A DNA stretch of 64,000 bases from Sphingomonas sp. DG1-23 (GCF_030730875.1 NZ_JAVAMA010000016.1:45248-109247); one strand, 5' to 3'; numbered from the stretch's first letter, positions 42,646 to 51,716 are shown. Program-made: numbers and translations. Notes: a model not told the origin generated them from the sequence alone.

Positions 42646-44673
42646 CTAGATGATATGCCAGTCCGACGCGATCGGCGGATTGACATAGCCGCTGCCGAGC
42701 TCGTCGGTCCCGTCCATCAGCCAGACATAGGTCGACCCGTCGCTATGCCGCCACAGGATGTCGGCCTTGCCGTCGCCATTATAGTCGCCGGTCTTTTCGA
42801 ACTGCCACGCGTTGCCCGTCTGCGAGGCGGTGTTGCCGCCGCCGATCTGGGTCTTGCCGTCCATCAGCCAGATCCGGGTGGTGCCGTCGGTGTGGCGCCA
42901 CAGGATGTCGGCTTTGCCGTCGCCGTTGAAGTCGGCGGCATCCTCGAACTTCCAGTTCAGATCGAGTTGCGATGCGGTGTTGCCGCTGCTCGATTTCGCC
43001 TGATAGCCGTCCATGAACCAGATGTGCGTGGTTCCGTCGGCCTTGCGCCACAGGATGTCGCCCTTTCCGTCACCGTCGAAATCGGCGGCCGCCTGCACCT
43101 GCCAGTTGCTGCCGGTCTGCGAACTGGTGTTGCCGCTGGAGACCGCGACGCCATTGTTCATGAACCAGATATAGCTGGTGCCGTCGTCGTGGCGCCAAAG
43201 CACGTCGCTGGTGCCGTCGCCGTTGAAATCGGCGACGTCCTGCATCTTCCACACGGTCCGGACATTGCCGCTGCGATGCGCCACGTCCTGGGTGCCGTCG
43301 AGCATCCAGATCGCGAAGGCGCCCGAATCGGTGCGCCAGAAAATGTCGCTGCGCCCGTCGCCGTTGAAGTCGCCGGTGTCCTGGATCTTCCACGCATTGG
43401 AGGTCTGCGAGGCGGTGTTCCCGCCGCCGGCCTTGTCCAGGGTCTGCATCAGCATGATGTCGGTCGTGCCGTTGATATGGCGGCGCAGGATGTCGCTGCG
43501 CCCGTCGCCGTCGAAATCGTCGGAAACGGCGTAGCGGCTGGTGACGCCGTCCTGCAGATAGACCAACACCCCCTTGTCGGGCGTATGGGTCGTGGCGGCC
43601 ATGTCGAGCCCGCCATTATTGTCGAAATCGCCGATCGCGACCGCGCTGTTGATCGGCAGCAGGAAATCGGCGTGCGGCTGGAAGGCAGCGCCGTTGTTGA
43701 CGAACATCGAGGGGCCGGAATTGCTGGTGGTGACGAGGTCGAGCCTGCCGTCGCCATTGAGGTCCGCAGCCTGGATCGAGGTCGGGGCAGCCGGGGTGGC
43801 GAGATTCTGCGACTGCTGGAACCCGCCATTGCCATTGCCGAGCAGGATCGACAGGCCGGCGGTCGATTTGCCGATAGCCAGATCGATCTTGCCGTCGCCG
43901 TTGAAGTCCCCCGCCGCGATCGTCGAAACCCCGCCCGAGATCACGGTGTTGATCGGCGCCTGGAAACTGCCCTCGCCATCGCCGAGCAGTACCGAATAGC
44001 CCATGGCGGTCGCCACGACCGTGTCGGATTTGCCGTCGCCGTTGACGTCGCCGACCACGAGCCCGTTGCCGCGGCCGGGCAGCAAGTAATAGCGCGCCTC
44101 CGGGTAAAGGCCATCCATGTCGGCCAGCCGCACGACGAGGCTGTGCTGAACGGTCGAATTGGGCGTGGTCACCGCGCTGAGAGCAACGATGTCCGACCGA
44201 CCATCATCGTTGACGTCCCGAAGCGTGAGGGCGGATTGCGAGGTCTTGTAGGTCGTCCTCTGACTGATCTCCGTGAAGGCCCCGCTGCCATTACCGAGAA
44301 GGACCTTGAGATACGTATTGCTCGGCGCCCCGTCCGAGCTGAAATTGAGAACGCCCTGCACCGCGAGGTCGAGGAGCCCGTCGCCATTGACGTCGCCGAC
44401 AGCGATCTGGGTGCCGACGGTGTTGCCGGAGATGATGTTGGCCGGTGCCTCGAAGGATCCGTCCCCCTTGCCCCTGAGGAACGCCACCTGGCCCGTATAG
44501 GATCCGACACTGGCCACATGCGCGACGAGCATGTCGAGATTGCCGTCCTGATCGAAATCGGCGACGGCCAGCCGCTGGGAGGAAGCCTCGCTGCCGCCCG
44601 GCTGCACGGCTCGGAAGATCGGATCGTCGAAAGCAGGTATGCGTGTCGCGCCGGCCATTGTCATTTTTCCCAT
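42646..44673 (-). CDS. FG-GAP/VCBS repeat protein (copy 2, shorter)
   Basis: A 675-residue protein built almost wholly of FG-GAP units. The first ~420 residues hold calcium-binding repeats (D-x-D-x-D-G loops such as GDVNGDGLLDLAV, GDFNGDGKIDLAI) as in integrin-like beta-propellers. The last ~250 hold six units of the pattern DFNGDGxSDILWRHxDGTTxIWLMDG. There is no signal peptide and no lipobox, so if it is exported it must use another route. It ends with the repeat boundary DWHII. It lies 68 bases downstream of a longer paralogue. A surface or secreted calcium-binding role is likely by family, not shown. Confidence 0.85.
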   Translation of the reverse strand: MGKMTMAGATRIPAFDDPIFRAVQPGGSEASSQRLAVADFDQDGNLDMLVAHVASVGSYTGQVAFLRGKGDGSFEAPANIISGNTVGTQIAVGDVNGDGLLDLAVQGVLNFSSDGAPSNTYLKVLLGNGSGAFTEISQRTTYKTSQSALTLRDVNDDGRSDIVALSAVTTPNSTVQHSLVVRLADMDGLYPEARYYLLPGRGNGLVVGDVNGDGKSDTVVATAMGYSVLLGDGEGSFQAPINTVISGGVSTIAAGDFNGDGKIDLAIGKSTAGLSILLGNGNGGFQQSQNLATPAAPTSIQAADLNGDGRLDLVTTSNSGPSMFVNNGAAFQPHADFLLPINSAVAIGDFDNNGGLDMAATTHTPDKGVLVYLQDGVTSRYAVSDDFDGDGRSDILRRHINGTTDIMLMQTLDKAGGGNTASQTSNAWKIQDTGDFNGDGRSDIFWRTDSGAFAIWMLDGTQDVAHRSGNVRTVWKMQDVADFNGDGTSDVLWRHDDGTSYIWFMNNGVAVSSGNTSSQTGSNWQVQAAADFDGDGKGDILWRKADGTTHIWFMDGYQAKSSSGNTASQLDLNWKFEDAADFNGDGKADILWRHTDGTTRIWLMDGKTQIGGGNTASQTGNAWQFEKTGDYNGDGKADILWRHSDGSTYVWLMDGTDELGSGYVNPPIASDWHII

Positions 44674-44741
44674 GTTGCAAAAGTTGGTGAGGTAGTTCGG
44701 GGCGCCGCGCCGCGGAGATGAACCCGAGCGCGGTCCCGGGG

Positions 44742-47015
44742 TCAGAAAATCTGCCAGTCTGGCGCAATCTGGGGGTCGGTATAGCCGCCGCCGATGTCGG
44801 TGGTCCCGTTCATCAACCAGATGAAGCTCGATCCGTCGGCGTGGCGCCAGAGGATGTCGGCCTTGCCGTCGCCATTATAGTCGCCGGTCGCTTCGATCTG
44901 CCAGACATTCCCGGCCTGCGAGGCGGTGTTGCCGCCGCCGATCTGGGTCTTGCCGTCCATCAGCCAGATCCGGGTGGTGCCGTCGGTGTGACGCCAGAGG
45001 ATGTCGGTCGCGCCGTCGCCGTTGAAGTCGCCGGTCTCCTGTATCTTCCAGTTCAGGTCGAGCTGCGATGCGGTGTTGCCGCTGCCCGACTTCGCCTGGG
45101 CGCCATCCATCAACCAGAGATGGGTGGTCCCGTCATCCTTGCGCCACAGGATGTCGCCCTTGCCGTCGCCGTCGAAATCGGCCGCGGCCTCGACCTTCCA
45201 GTTATTGCCGGTCTGCGAGCTGGTATTGCCGCTGGTGGCGGCCGTGCCGTCGTGCATGAACCAGATATAGCTGGTGCCGTCGTCGTGGCGCCAAAGCACG
45301 TCGCTGGTGCCGTCGCCGTCAAAGTCCGCGACGTCCTCGACCTTCCAGACGGTGGCGACATTGCCGCCGGTCTGTTTCACGTCCTGCGTGCCGTTCTGCA
45401 TCCAGATCGAGAATGCCCCCGAATCGTTGCGCCACAGGATGTCGGCCTTGCCGTCGGCGTTGAAGTCGCCGGTGTCCTGGATCTTCCACGCGTTGGGCGC
45501 CTGCGAAACGGTATTGCCGCCGCCGATCCGGGTGACGCCGTTCATTTCCATGATGTCGGTGGTGCCGCCGGCGTTGCGCCGGAGGATGTCGCTGCGTCCG
45601 TCGCCGTTGAAATCCTTGTCCACGGTCAGGCGATAGCCGGCGCTATCCTGAAGATGGATCGCCACGCCCGCAGCGTTGACATGGGCCGTCGCCGCAATGT
45701 CCGGCGTGCCGCTATTGTCGAAGTCGCCGGTCGCGATCACGCTGAAGCTGGATCCGGCGAAATCCGTGCGCGGCTGGAAGGCGGCGCCGTTGTTGATGAA
45801 CATCGAAGCGCCCGAATTGCCGGCGGTCATGATGTCGAGCGCACCATCCCCGTTCAGGTCCGCGACCGCGATCGAGGTCACGAAGCGCGATGCCAGAGCC
45901 TGCGATTGCTGAAAGGTGCCGTCGCCATTGCCTTGCAGGATCGTCAGCGCACTGACGAAGCTCGCCCCGTCATAGGTCGCAATGGCAAGGTCGATCTCGC
46001 CATCGCCGTTGAAGTCCCCGCTCGCGAGCGCGCGCACGCTATTCGGGAGACTGGTATTGAGCGCAGCCTGAAAGGTGCCGCCGGCATTGCCGAGGAGTAT
46101 CGAATATCCCCCCGGCGTCCCCACGATCGCATCGAGCTTCCCGTCGCCGTTCACGTCGGCGATGGCGAGCTCTTTGCTTCCCCCGGCGGGAAGCGCGTAG
46201 CGAACCTCGCCGCCGGGAACGCCGTTCGCACCGGTCACCCGCACCGACAGGCTGGACTGGCCGCTCGCCTGGCTGACGGTGAACAGATCGGCTCTGCCGT
46301 CATTGCCGACGTCGCGCAGCGTCAGCAATGTGTTCGAAACCGCCATGGCCGTGGTCTGGCTGATCGACGTGAAGGTGCCGTCGCCGTTGCCGAGCAGAAT
46401 TTTCAGATAGGTGTCGCTCGGGCTGCCCCCCGGATTGAAATTGATAATGCCCTGCACGGCGAGATCGGGACGCCCGTCGCCGTTCATGTCGCCGACGGCG
46501 ATCTGGGTTCCCGTGGTGTTGCTGGTGATGATGTTGACGGGCGCCTCGAACGCGCCGTCTCCCCTGCCCTTCAGAAACGACACCTGCCCGCGATAGGGTT
46601 CGGATACGGGCACGGAAGACACGAGCATGTCGAGCTTGCCGTCCTGATCGAAGTCGCCGACGGCCAGTTGCTGCGACTGGTAGTTGGTGTTCGAGACGGC
46701 GCGGAAGATGCCGGGCTCGAAGGCGGGCACGAAGGCGTCGTTGCCGGTCAGATCCCGAACCTCGCCGGCGACGCCCAGCGAGAGGGTGCCGGCGCCGACG
46801 CCGGCCTGCACCGTCACGCGATAGGATGCGCCCCCGGTGCCGGGCACCGCGGTGATGCCGGTCACCGAGGCGCCCGCGATGTTTCCCGTCGCGCGGAGGA
46901 TGAAATCATCGATGCCGAGGCCGGTGACGGGCTCGGAGAAGGTCACCGTGAAGCCGAGCAGCTTGTGCTGCACGTTGAGCGGACCCGTCCGGACGATATC
47001 GAGCAGCCGCGCCAT
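44742..47015 (-). CDS. FG-GAP/VCBS repeat protein with N-terminal Ig-like domain (copy 1)
   Basis: A 757-residue protein. It starts with an Ig-like beta domain (about 10-105; GFTVTFSEPVTGLGIDDFIL is typical of domains in large bacterial surface proteins), absent from its neighbour, then a propeller of D-x-D-x-D-G loops, and six IWLM-type units in the same order as in copy 2. Start ATG at 47015 has a strong ribosome site (CCGGAGGATTGC). No signal peptide is seen. The two genes are a tandem duplication, with sequence divergence and one domain gain or loss. Confidence 0.85.
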   Translation of the reverse strand: MARLLDIVRTGPLNVQHKLLGFTVTFSEPVTGLGIDDFILRATGNIAGASVTGITAVPGTGGASYRVTVQAGVGAGTLSLGVAGEVRDLTGNDAFVPAFEPGIFRAVSNTNYQSQQLAVGDFDQDGKLDMLVSSVPVSEPYRGQVSFLKGRGDGAFEAPVNIITSNTTGTQIAVGDMNGDGRPDLAVQGIINFNPGGSPSDTYLKILLGNGDGTFTSISQTTAMAVSNTLLTLRDVGNDGRADLFTVSQASGQSSLSVRVTGANGVPGGEVRYALPAGGSKELAIADVNGDGKLDAIVGTPGGYSILLGNAGGTFQAALNTSLPNSVRALASGDFNGDGEIDLAIATYDGASFVSALTILQGNGDGTFQQSQALASRFVTSIAVADLNGDGALDIMTAGNSGASMFINNGAAFQPRTDFAGSSFSVIATGDFDNSGTPDIAATAHVNAAGVAIHLQDSAGYRLTVDKDFNGDGRSDILRRNAGGTTDIMEMNGVTRIGGGNTVSQAPNAWKIQDTGDFNADGKADILWRNDSGAFSIWMQNGTQDVKQTGGNVATVWKVEDVADFDGDGTSDVLWRHDDGTSYIWFMHDGTAATSGNTSSQTGNNWKVEAAADFDGDGKGDILWRKDDGTTHLWLMDGAQAKSGSGNTASQLDLNWKIQETGDFNGDGATDILWRHTDGTTRIWLMDGKTQIGGGNTASQAGNVWQIEATGDYNGDGKADILWRHADGSSFIWLMNGTTDIGGGYTDPQIAPDWQIF

Positions 47016-47221
47016 GCAATCCTCCGGCAAATCGTGTGCCGTCACGAGCGGCGGGCACTTCGGCGTGGCAGTACCGCATCTGCGCATTCGCCCGCAACGA
47101 CCTGATGTCAGGAGGTAAATCTTTCGAAGATGATTCCGGGGCCGCCCGTCCCAAAATTGGAATCGAGCGCGCCACCGCGGCCCGGCGAGGAAACGCCGGG
47201 CGAGGATTCTGGTTCGAAAGC

Positions 47222-47295
47222 TGGATGCCCCGTGAGGATTCGAACCTCAATTGACGGAGTCAGAGTCCGTAGTCTTACCTTTAGACGACGGGGCA
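47222..47295 (-). tRNA. tRNA-Gln (CTG)
   Basis: Read on the minus strand: acceptor TGCCCCG pairs with CGGGGCA, D arm GTCTAAAGGTAAGAC, anticodon stem ACGGA/TCCGT with loop CTCTGAC (anticodon CUG, Gln CAG), T arm GAGGTTCGAATCCTC, discriminator U and an encoded CCA. All stems pair. Confidence 0.96.
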
Positions 47296-47448
47296 ACAGG
47301 GCCGGCGAAATAGGGCGGCATCCCGGCGCTGTCAACGCGTCTTCTCGACCCCGCCTTGCTCCGCCCGCGCCGCTGCGCTAGCCTCGCGGCCAAGCACCGG
47401 ACGGCCGCATGTGGCCGAGACGGAACAGAATATAAGTGAGTGACTGCG

Positions 47449-48504
47449 ATGGGGGATGGCCCAGCCAGAGTGCCCCGTGGCCGGAGCGGGAGTTCCGCCC
47501 GACCGATACCGAGGACCCCGCCGGAACGGCAGGCCCGCGCGCGCTGGCCCGAATCGCGCCATTTCGCGGCGCTCGATCTCGGCACCAATAATTGCCGGCT
47601 GCTGATCGCCCGGCCGCAGGGAACGGGTTTCACCGTCATCGACGCCTTCTCGCGAATCGTCCGGCTGGGCGAAGGCCTGGCGACCACCGGCAAGCTCTCC
47701 GACGCCGCGATCGACCGCACTCTCGCCGCGCTGCGGATCTGCGCGGAGAAGCTCAAGCGTCGCAACGTCGCCCTGGCGCGCTCGGTCGCCACCGAGGCGT
47801 GCCGCCAGGCCTCGAACGGCGCCGAGTTCATCGAGCGGGTCTATCGCGAGACCGGGATCGCGCTCGACATCATCACCGCCGAGGAGGAGGCGCGGCTCGC
47901 CGTGCTGGGATGCCACGCGCTGCTCGAGCCCGGCGACGGACCGGCTCTGGTGTTCGACATCGGCGGCGGCTCGACCGAATTGGTCCTCGTCGATTCGCGC
48001 GCCGCGGTGCCGCGCATCCTCGACTGGCACAGCGCGCCCTGGGGCGTGGTCTCTCTCACCGAGGCGGCGGGCCTCGCCGACGGCGCCGCGCATGGCGCGG
48101 CAGTCTATGCCGACATGCGCGCGCGCGTTTCCGAGAGCTTCGCGCCGTTCGTCGCCCGGCTGCGGACGCCCAAGGGCACGCGGCGGCTGCTCGGCACGTC
48201 GGGCACCGTCACCACGCTGGCGAGCGTCCATCTCGGGCTGCCGGCTTATGACCGCTCTGTGGTGGACGGGCTGATCGTCCCCGCCGCGGCAATGCGCGAC
48301 GTCAGCCGGCGGATCGCGGGCATGAGCATGGCCGAGCGATCGCAGGTGCCGTGCATCGGCGCCGAGCGCGCCGATCTGGTGGTGGCGGGCTGCGCGATCC
48401 TCGAGACGATCATCGATTTCTGGCCCGCCGAGCGGCTGGGGATCGCCGACCGCGGCATCCGCGAGGGCATCTTGCGCCGCCTGATGAACGGAGACACGAT
48501 ATGA
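47449..48504 (+). CDS. Ppx/GppA family phosphatase
   Basis: About 351 residues from the ATG at 47449; a GTG at 47440 would add three. Sugar-kinase/Hsp70 fold: phosphate-1 loop ALDLGTNNCRLLIARP, phosphate-2 loop FDIGGGSTELVLVD, catalytic E in TEEEARLA, and GTSGTVTTLASVHLGL near the end. It hydrolyses exopolyphosphate or pppGpp. At ~350 residues it is the short form lacking the C-terminal HD domain. The first ~35 residues are Pro/Arg-rich and disordered. The stop overlaps the rlmE start (ATGA), a linkage common in alphaproteobacteria. Confidence 0.88.
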   Translation: MGDGPARVPRGRSGSSARPIPRTPPERQARARWPESRHFAALDLGTNNCRLLIARPQGTGFTVIDAFSRIVRLGEGLATTGKLSDAAIDRTLAALRICAEKLKRRNVALARSVATEACRQASNGAEFIERVYRETGIALDIITAEEEARLAVLGCHALLEPGDGPALVFDIGGGSTELVLVDSRAAVPRILDWHSAPWGVVSLTEAAGLADGAAHGAAVYADMRARVSESFAPFVARLRTPKGTRRLLGTSGTVTTLASVHLGLPAYDRSVVDGLIVPAAAMRDVSRRIAGMSMAERSQVPCIGAERADLVVAGCAILETIIDFWPAERLGIADRGIREGILRRLMNGDTI

Positions 48505-49193
48505 GCCGTGGCGGCGGGCGCGGCCATACCCGCGTGAAGACGGCGCGAAGCCGGACGGCGCAATCGACGCGCTGGCTCGAACGCCAGCTCAACGATCCCT
48601 ATGTCAAACGCGCCAGGGCCGAGGGCTATCGCAGCCGCGCAGTCTATAAATTGCTCGAGCTCGACGAGAAATTCGCCTTCCTCAAGGGATCGAAGCGCGT
48701 CCTCGACCTCGGCATCGCGCCGGGCGGCTGGACCCAGCTGGTGCGCAAGCGGCTGCCCAAAGCCGCGGTGGTGGGGATCGATCTGCTGCCGGTCGATCCG
48801 ATCGACGGCGCGACGATCCTGCAGATGGATTTCATGGACGACGCCGCCCCCGACCGCCTGATCGAGGCACTCGGCGGCGCGCCCGATCTGATCCTGTCGG
48901 ACATGGCCGCCAACACCGTGGGCCATCCGCAGACCGACGCGCTGCGTACGCTCGGCCTGGTCGAGGCGGCGCTCGACTTCGCGCTGCGCACGCTCGCGCC
49001 GGGCGGCGCTTTCGTCGCCAAGGTGTTCGCCGGCGGCGCCGATTCGGCGCTGATCGCCGAGATGAAGCGCAATTTCACCACCGTGAAGCACGCCAAGCCG
49101 CCCGCCAGCCGGAAGGGTTCGGTCGAATGGTTCGTGGTGGCGCAGGGCTTCAAGGGGCGCGCGAAAGAGCCTGCGGACCAAGGTCAGGACTGA
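48501..49193 (+). CDS. rlmE: 23S rRNA U2552 2'-O-methyltransferase RlmE (FtsJ)
   Basis: A 230-residue FtsJ-type methyltransferase. SAM site LDLGIAPGGWTQ; the K-D-K-E catalytic tetrad is seen in YRSRAVYKLLE, LILSDMAANTVG, FVAKVFAGG and SVEWFVVAQGF. It modifies U2552 in the A-loop of 23S rRNA late in 50S assembly. The N-terminus has a typical Arg/Gly-rich tail (MSRGGGRGHTRVKTARS), longer than in E. coli as usual for alphaproteobacteria. It is translated with the GppA-like gene. Confidence 0.95.
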   Translation: MSRGGGRGHTRVKTARSRTAQSTRWLERQLNDPYVKRARAEGYRSRAVYKLLELDEKFAFLKGSKRVLDLGIAPGGWTQLVRKRLPKAAVVGIDLLPVDPIDGATILQMDFMDDAAPDRLIEALGGAPDLILSDMAANTVGHPQTDALRTLGLVEAALDFALRTLAPGGAFVAKVFAGGADSALIAEMKRNFTTVKHAKPPASRKGSVEWFVVAQGFKGRAKEPADQGQD

Positions 49194-49202
49194 CAGCGCA
49201 TC

Positions 49203-49293
49203 CCGTTCGCCCTGAGCCTGTCGAAGGGCGGCTGTTGCCCAAGGGGCACTTCCCTCGCGGAGAAACGGCCTTGGACAGGCTCAGGCCGAACGG
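49203..49293. repeat. Inverted repeat of the 'GTTCGxCCTGAGCCTGTC' family
   Basis: The arms 49203-49229 (CCGTTCGCCCTGAGCCTGTC...) and 49267-49293 are reverse complements at about 24 of 27 positions, separated by 37 bases. This repeat is widespread in sphingomonads and other proteobacteria. It sits between the convergent rlmE and rpoZ genes, next to the rpoZ terminator. Confidence 0.82.
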
Positions 49294-49309
49294 ATCGCGC
49301 AAACGAAAA

Positions 49310-49333
49310 CGGCCCCGGATCGCTCCGGAGCCG
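49310..49333 (-). terminator. Intrinsic terminator of rpoZ
   Basis: Minus strand: 10-bp stem CGGCTCCGGA / TCCGGGGCCG (one G-T type mismatch), 4-base loop, then TTTTCG, 27 bases after the rpoZ stop. Confidence 0.88.
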
Positions 49334-49360
49334 CTTGCTGATTTTCATCGCCTCGAAGGT

Positions 49361-49705
49361 TCAGCCTTCGTAGTCGGCACCCAGATTCTGGTTGCGCGGC
49401 GGCGCGGCGGCGGTGAGGCGGAGCGCCTCGGCCGACTGCGCCAGCGAACCGACTTCGTCGGGCGCTTCCTCGTCGTCGATCTGGACACGCTGGAGGCTGG
49501 CGACCACCGATTCCTCGAGATGGGTCGGGTGGACCGTCTCTTCGGCGATCTCGCGGAGCGCGACGACCGGGTTCTTGTCGCGGTCGCGATCGAGCGTCAG
49601 CTCGGCACCGCCCGAGATCTGCCGCGCGCGCTGCGCTGCGAACAGAACCAGATCGAACCGGTTCGAGATCTTGTCGACGCAATCCTCGACTGTGACGCGC
49701 GCCAT
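49361..49705 (-). CDS. rpoZ: RNA polymerase omega subunit
   Basis: 114 residues: MARVTVEDCVDKISNRFDLVLFAAQRARQI is the invariant omega N-terminus that wraps the beta-prime C-terminus; LTLDRDRDKNPVVALREIAEETV follows. The acidic tail is variable. Omega helps RNA polymerase assemble and takes part in ppGpp binding. It is flanked downstream by an intrinsic terminator, so it is probably monocistronic. spoT/relA is not adjacent. Confidence 0.97.
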   Translation of the reverse strand: MARVTVEDCVDKISNRFDLVLFAAQRARQISGGAELTLDRDRDKNPVVALREIAEETVHPTHLEESVVASLQRVQIDDEEAPDEVGSLAQSAEALRLTAAAPPRNQNLGADYEG

Positions 49706-49856
49706 CTACGCTTCCTTGAATAGGGTATTCGGGAGAGGGGCGGCAGATAGGCACGGGACCGTGGATTGTCAAGAAAAACGCCGGTTCGCCTGCCGGGCGC
49801 AACCCCGGCGGACATTGCGAGTTCAAGGACTTCGCCAGCGGGGAGGCCGCGCCAGC

Positions 49857-51086
49857 ATGCGAACACCGGAGACCGTCGCCCTTGCCGCGGGCGGCGGCGC
49901 AGCCCATGACCGCGGCATGGATCGCTGGTCGCAGCCCTTCACCGTCGCCGGCAATCGCCTGACGATGCTGCCCGAAGGCCCCGAACGGATGGCAGCGCTC
50001 CTCGGGCTGATCGGCTCGGCGAAGCGGTCGCTGCGGGTGCTCTATTACATCTATGTCGACGATTCGGCTGGCACCGCAGTGCGCGACGCACTGATCCAGG
50101 CCGCCCGGCGCGGCGTGCGCGTCCATCTGATCGTCGACGGGCTCGGCAGCGAACAGGCCGCCTCGCACCATTTCTTCGATCCTTTGCGCGCCGCGGGGGT
50201 CGACATGTGCCGCTTCGTGCCGCGCTGGGGGCGGCGCTATCTGCTGCGCAACCACCAGAAGCTCGCGCTCGCCGACGAGGAGCGCGTGCTCATCGGCGGC
50301 TTCAATATCGAGGACAGCTATTTCGGCACGCCCGAGCAGGACGCGTGGCGCGATCTCGGGCTGATGGTCGAGGGGCCGGCGGCGGCGCGGCTGGTCGGCT
50401 ATTTCGATGCATTGTCGCGCTGGACCAAGCAGCCGCGCGGATCGATGCGCACCCTCGCGCGCACGCTCAATTCGTGGAGCGAGCCCGAAGGTGCGGCGCG
50501 CTGGCTGCTCGGCGGTCCGATGCGAAGGCTGTCGCCTTGGGCGCGCGTGGTGAAGCGCGAGATGCAGCGGGCGCGGACGATCGACCTCGTCACTTCCTAT
50601 TTCGCGCCCAATCCGGCGATGCTGCGGCGGCTCGACCGGGCGGGAAAGCGCGGACGGGTGCGGCTGGTGCTGCCGTCCAAGGTGGATCACACCGCCTCGT
50701 TATGGGCCGCGCACTTCACCTATGCCGGCCTGCTGCGCAAGAAAGTGCAGATCTATGAGTATCAGCCGTCGAAGCTGCACACCAAATTGTTCGTGATCGA
50801 CGATGTCGTCCATATCGGCTCGGCCAATTTCGACATCCGCAGCATGTATCTCAACCTCGAATTGATGCTGCGGATCGAGGACGAGGCCTTCGCGGGGCAT
50901 GTCCGCCGCTTCGTCGAGGGCGAGATCGCCGATTCCGAGCTGATCACTCCCGAGATCCACAAGGCGCGCACCGGCGCATGGACTCGCGTCAAGCAGTTCG
51001 CGGCCTATTTCGTGATGGCGGTGCTCGACTACAACGTCACCCGGCGGCTCAATTTCGGCCCACAGCAACCGCGGCGGCGCGGCTGA
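49857..51086 (+). CDS. Phospholipase D / cardiolipin synthase-like protein
   Basis: A 409-residue protein with two HKD motifs: HQKLALADEERVLIGGFN and HTKLFVIDDVVHIGSANFD, both complete, as in bacterial cardiolipin synthases (ClsB/C type) and PLD phosphodiesterases. No N-terminal membrane helices are seen, so it is the ClsB/C-like soluble or peripheral form. Likely reaction: transfer of a phosphatidyl group between phospholipids. GGGGAGG precedes the ATG at 49857; Met at 49917 is an alternative. The 3' end overlaps the convergent tetR gene by 38 bases. Confidence 0.86.
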   Translation: MRTPETVALAAGGGAAHDRGMDRWSQPFTVAGNRLTMLPEGPERMAALLGLIGSAKRSLRVLYYIYVDDSAGTAVRDALIQAARRGVRVHLIVDGLGSEQAASHHFFDPLRAAGVDMCRFVPRWGRRYLLRNHQKLALADEERVLIGGFNIEDSYFGTPEQDAWRDLGLMVEGPAAARLVGYFDALSRWTKQPRGSMRTLARTLNSWSEPEGAARWLLGGPMRRLSPWARVVKREMQRARTIDLVTSYFAPNPAMLRRLDRAGKRGRVRLVLPSKVDHTASLWAAHFTYAGLLRKKVQIYEYQPSKLHTKLFVIDDVVHIGSANFDIRSMYLNLELMLRIEDEAFAGHVRRFVEGEIADSELITPEIHKARTGAWTRVKQFAAYFVMAVLDYNVTRRLNFGPQQPRRRG

Positions 51087-51714
51087 TGTCGAAGGCGCGC
51101 GCGAAAATGTCGACGGCGTAGCGCGCCTCGCGGTCGACCTCGTCGGACGTCGCCTCGGCTATGCCCCACACCACGCGCTGGTGGAGCCCGCCGAGGCACA
51201 GGCTGGCGAGCACCCGCGCGGCGGCCAGCGGATCGTCCTCGCGCATGTGCCCGGCCGCCATCTGGCCCGCGAAGAAATCGGCGAGCATCTGCTGGGTCGG
51301 CTGCGGCGCGCGGCGATAGAAGATCTCGCCGAGTTCCGGAAAGCGAGCCGATTCGGCTGCGATCAGCCGGTGCAGCTGGATGGCGTCCTCCATCGTGATC
51401 TTGCCGATGAAGCTGCGGCAGAACGCAGTGAGCGTCGTGTACAGATCGGCAGAAGGCTGGAGCACGCTGCTCAGCAACTGGCGATAGGCCACGGTGGCAT
51501 GATCGAGCACCGCGGCGAACAATTCCTCCTTCGACGGAAAATAGTTCCACAACGTGCCCTTGGAGCCGCCCAGCTCCGCCGAGATCGCCGACATCGACGT
51601 CCCCGAATAGCCGCTTTCGAGAAACGAGCGCTTGGCCACTTCGAGGATCGCCAGCCGCCGCTCTTCCTTGCGCGCCTCGCGCTTGCCGGGTGCCTTTTCG
51701 ATTAGGGTTTGCAT
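51049..51714 (-). CDS. TetR/AcrR family repressor of the efflux operon
   Basis: A 221-residue regulator. The N-terminal HTH is AILEVAKRSFLESGYSGTSMSAISAELGGSKGTLWNYFPSKEELF, the full TetR signature, and a C-terminal AcrR-like ligand domain (about 90-215) follows. It is divergent from a three-gene pump; the 89-base gap between them carries two near-identical 17-base sites in opposite orientation, so autoregulation with control of the pump is expected. The 3' end runs 38 bases into the convergent PLD gene. Confidence 0.9.
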   Translation of the reverse strand: MQTLIEKAPGKREARKEERRLAILEVAKRSFLESGYSGTSMSAISAELGGSKGTLWNYFPSKEELFAAVLDHATVAYRQLLSSVLQPSADLYTTLTAFCRSFIGKITMEDAIQLHRLIAAESARFPELGEIFYRRAPQPTQQMLADFFAGQMAAGHMREDDPLAAARVLASLCLGGLHQRVVWGIAEATSDEVDREARYAVDIFARAFDISRAAAVAVGRN

Positions 51715-51716
51715 AA

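Noticed and set aside
42712..43520. Regular DNA repeats resembling a CRISPR or minisatellite
   Set aside because: The periodicity is that of coding FG-GAP units (about 45-50 codons) with diverged third positions; there are no short identical direct repeats with unique spacers.
42655..47105. Plus-strand open frames of 688 and 795 codons opposite the FG-GAP genes
   Set aside because: They are regular mirror frames of the repeat units (recurring HQPD and VAPQDV patterns follow from the repeats), not independent genes.
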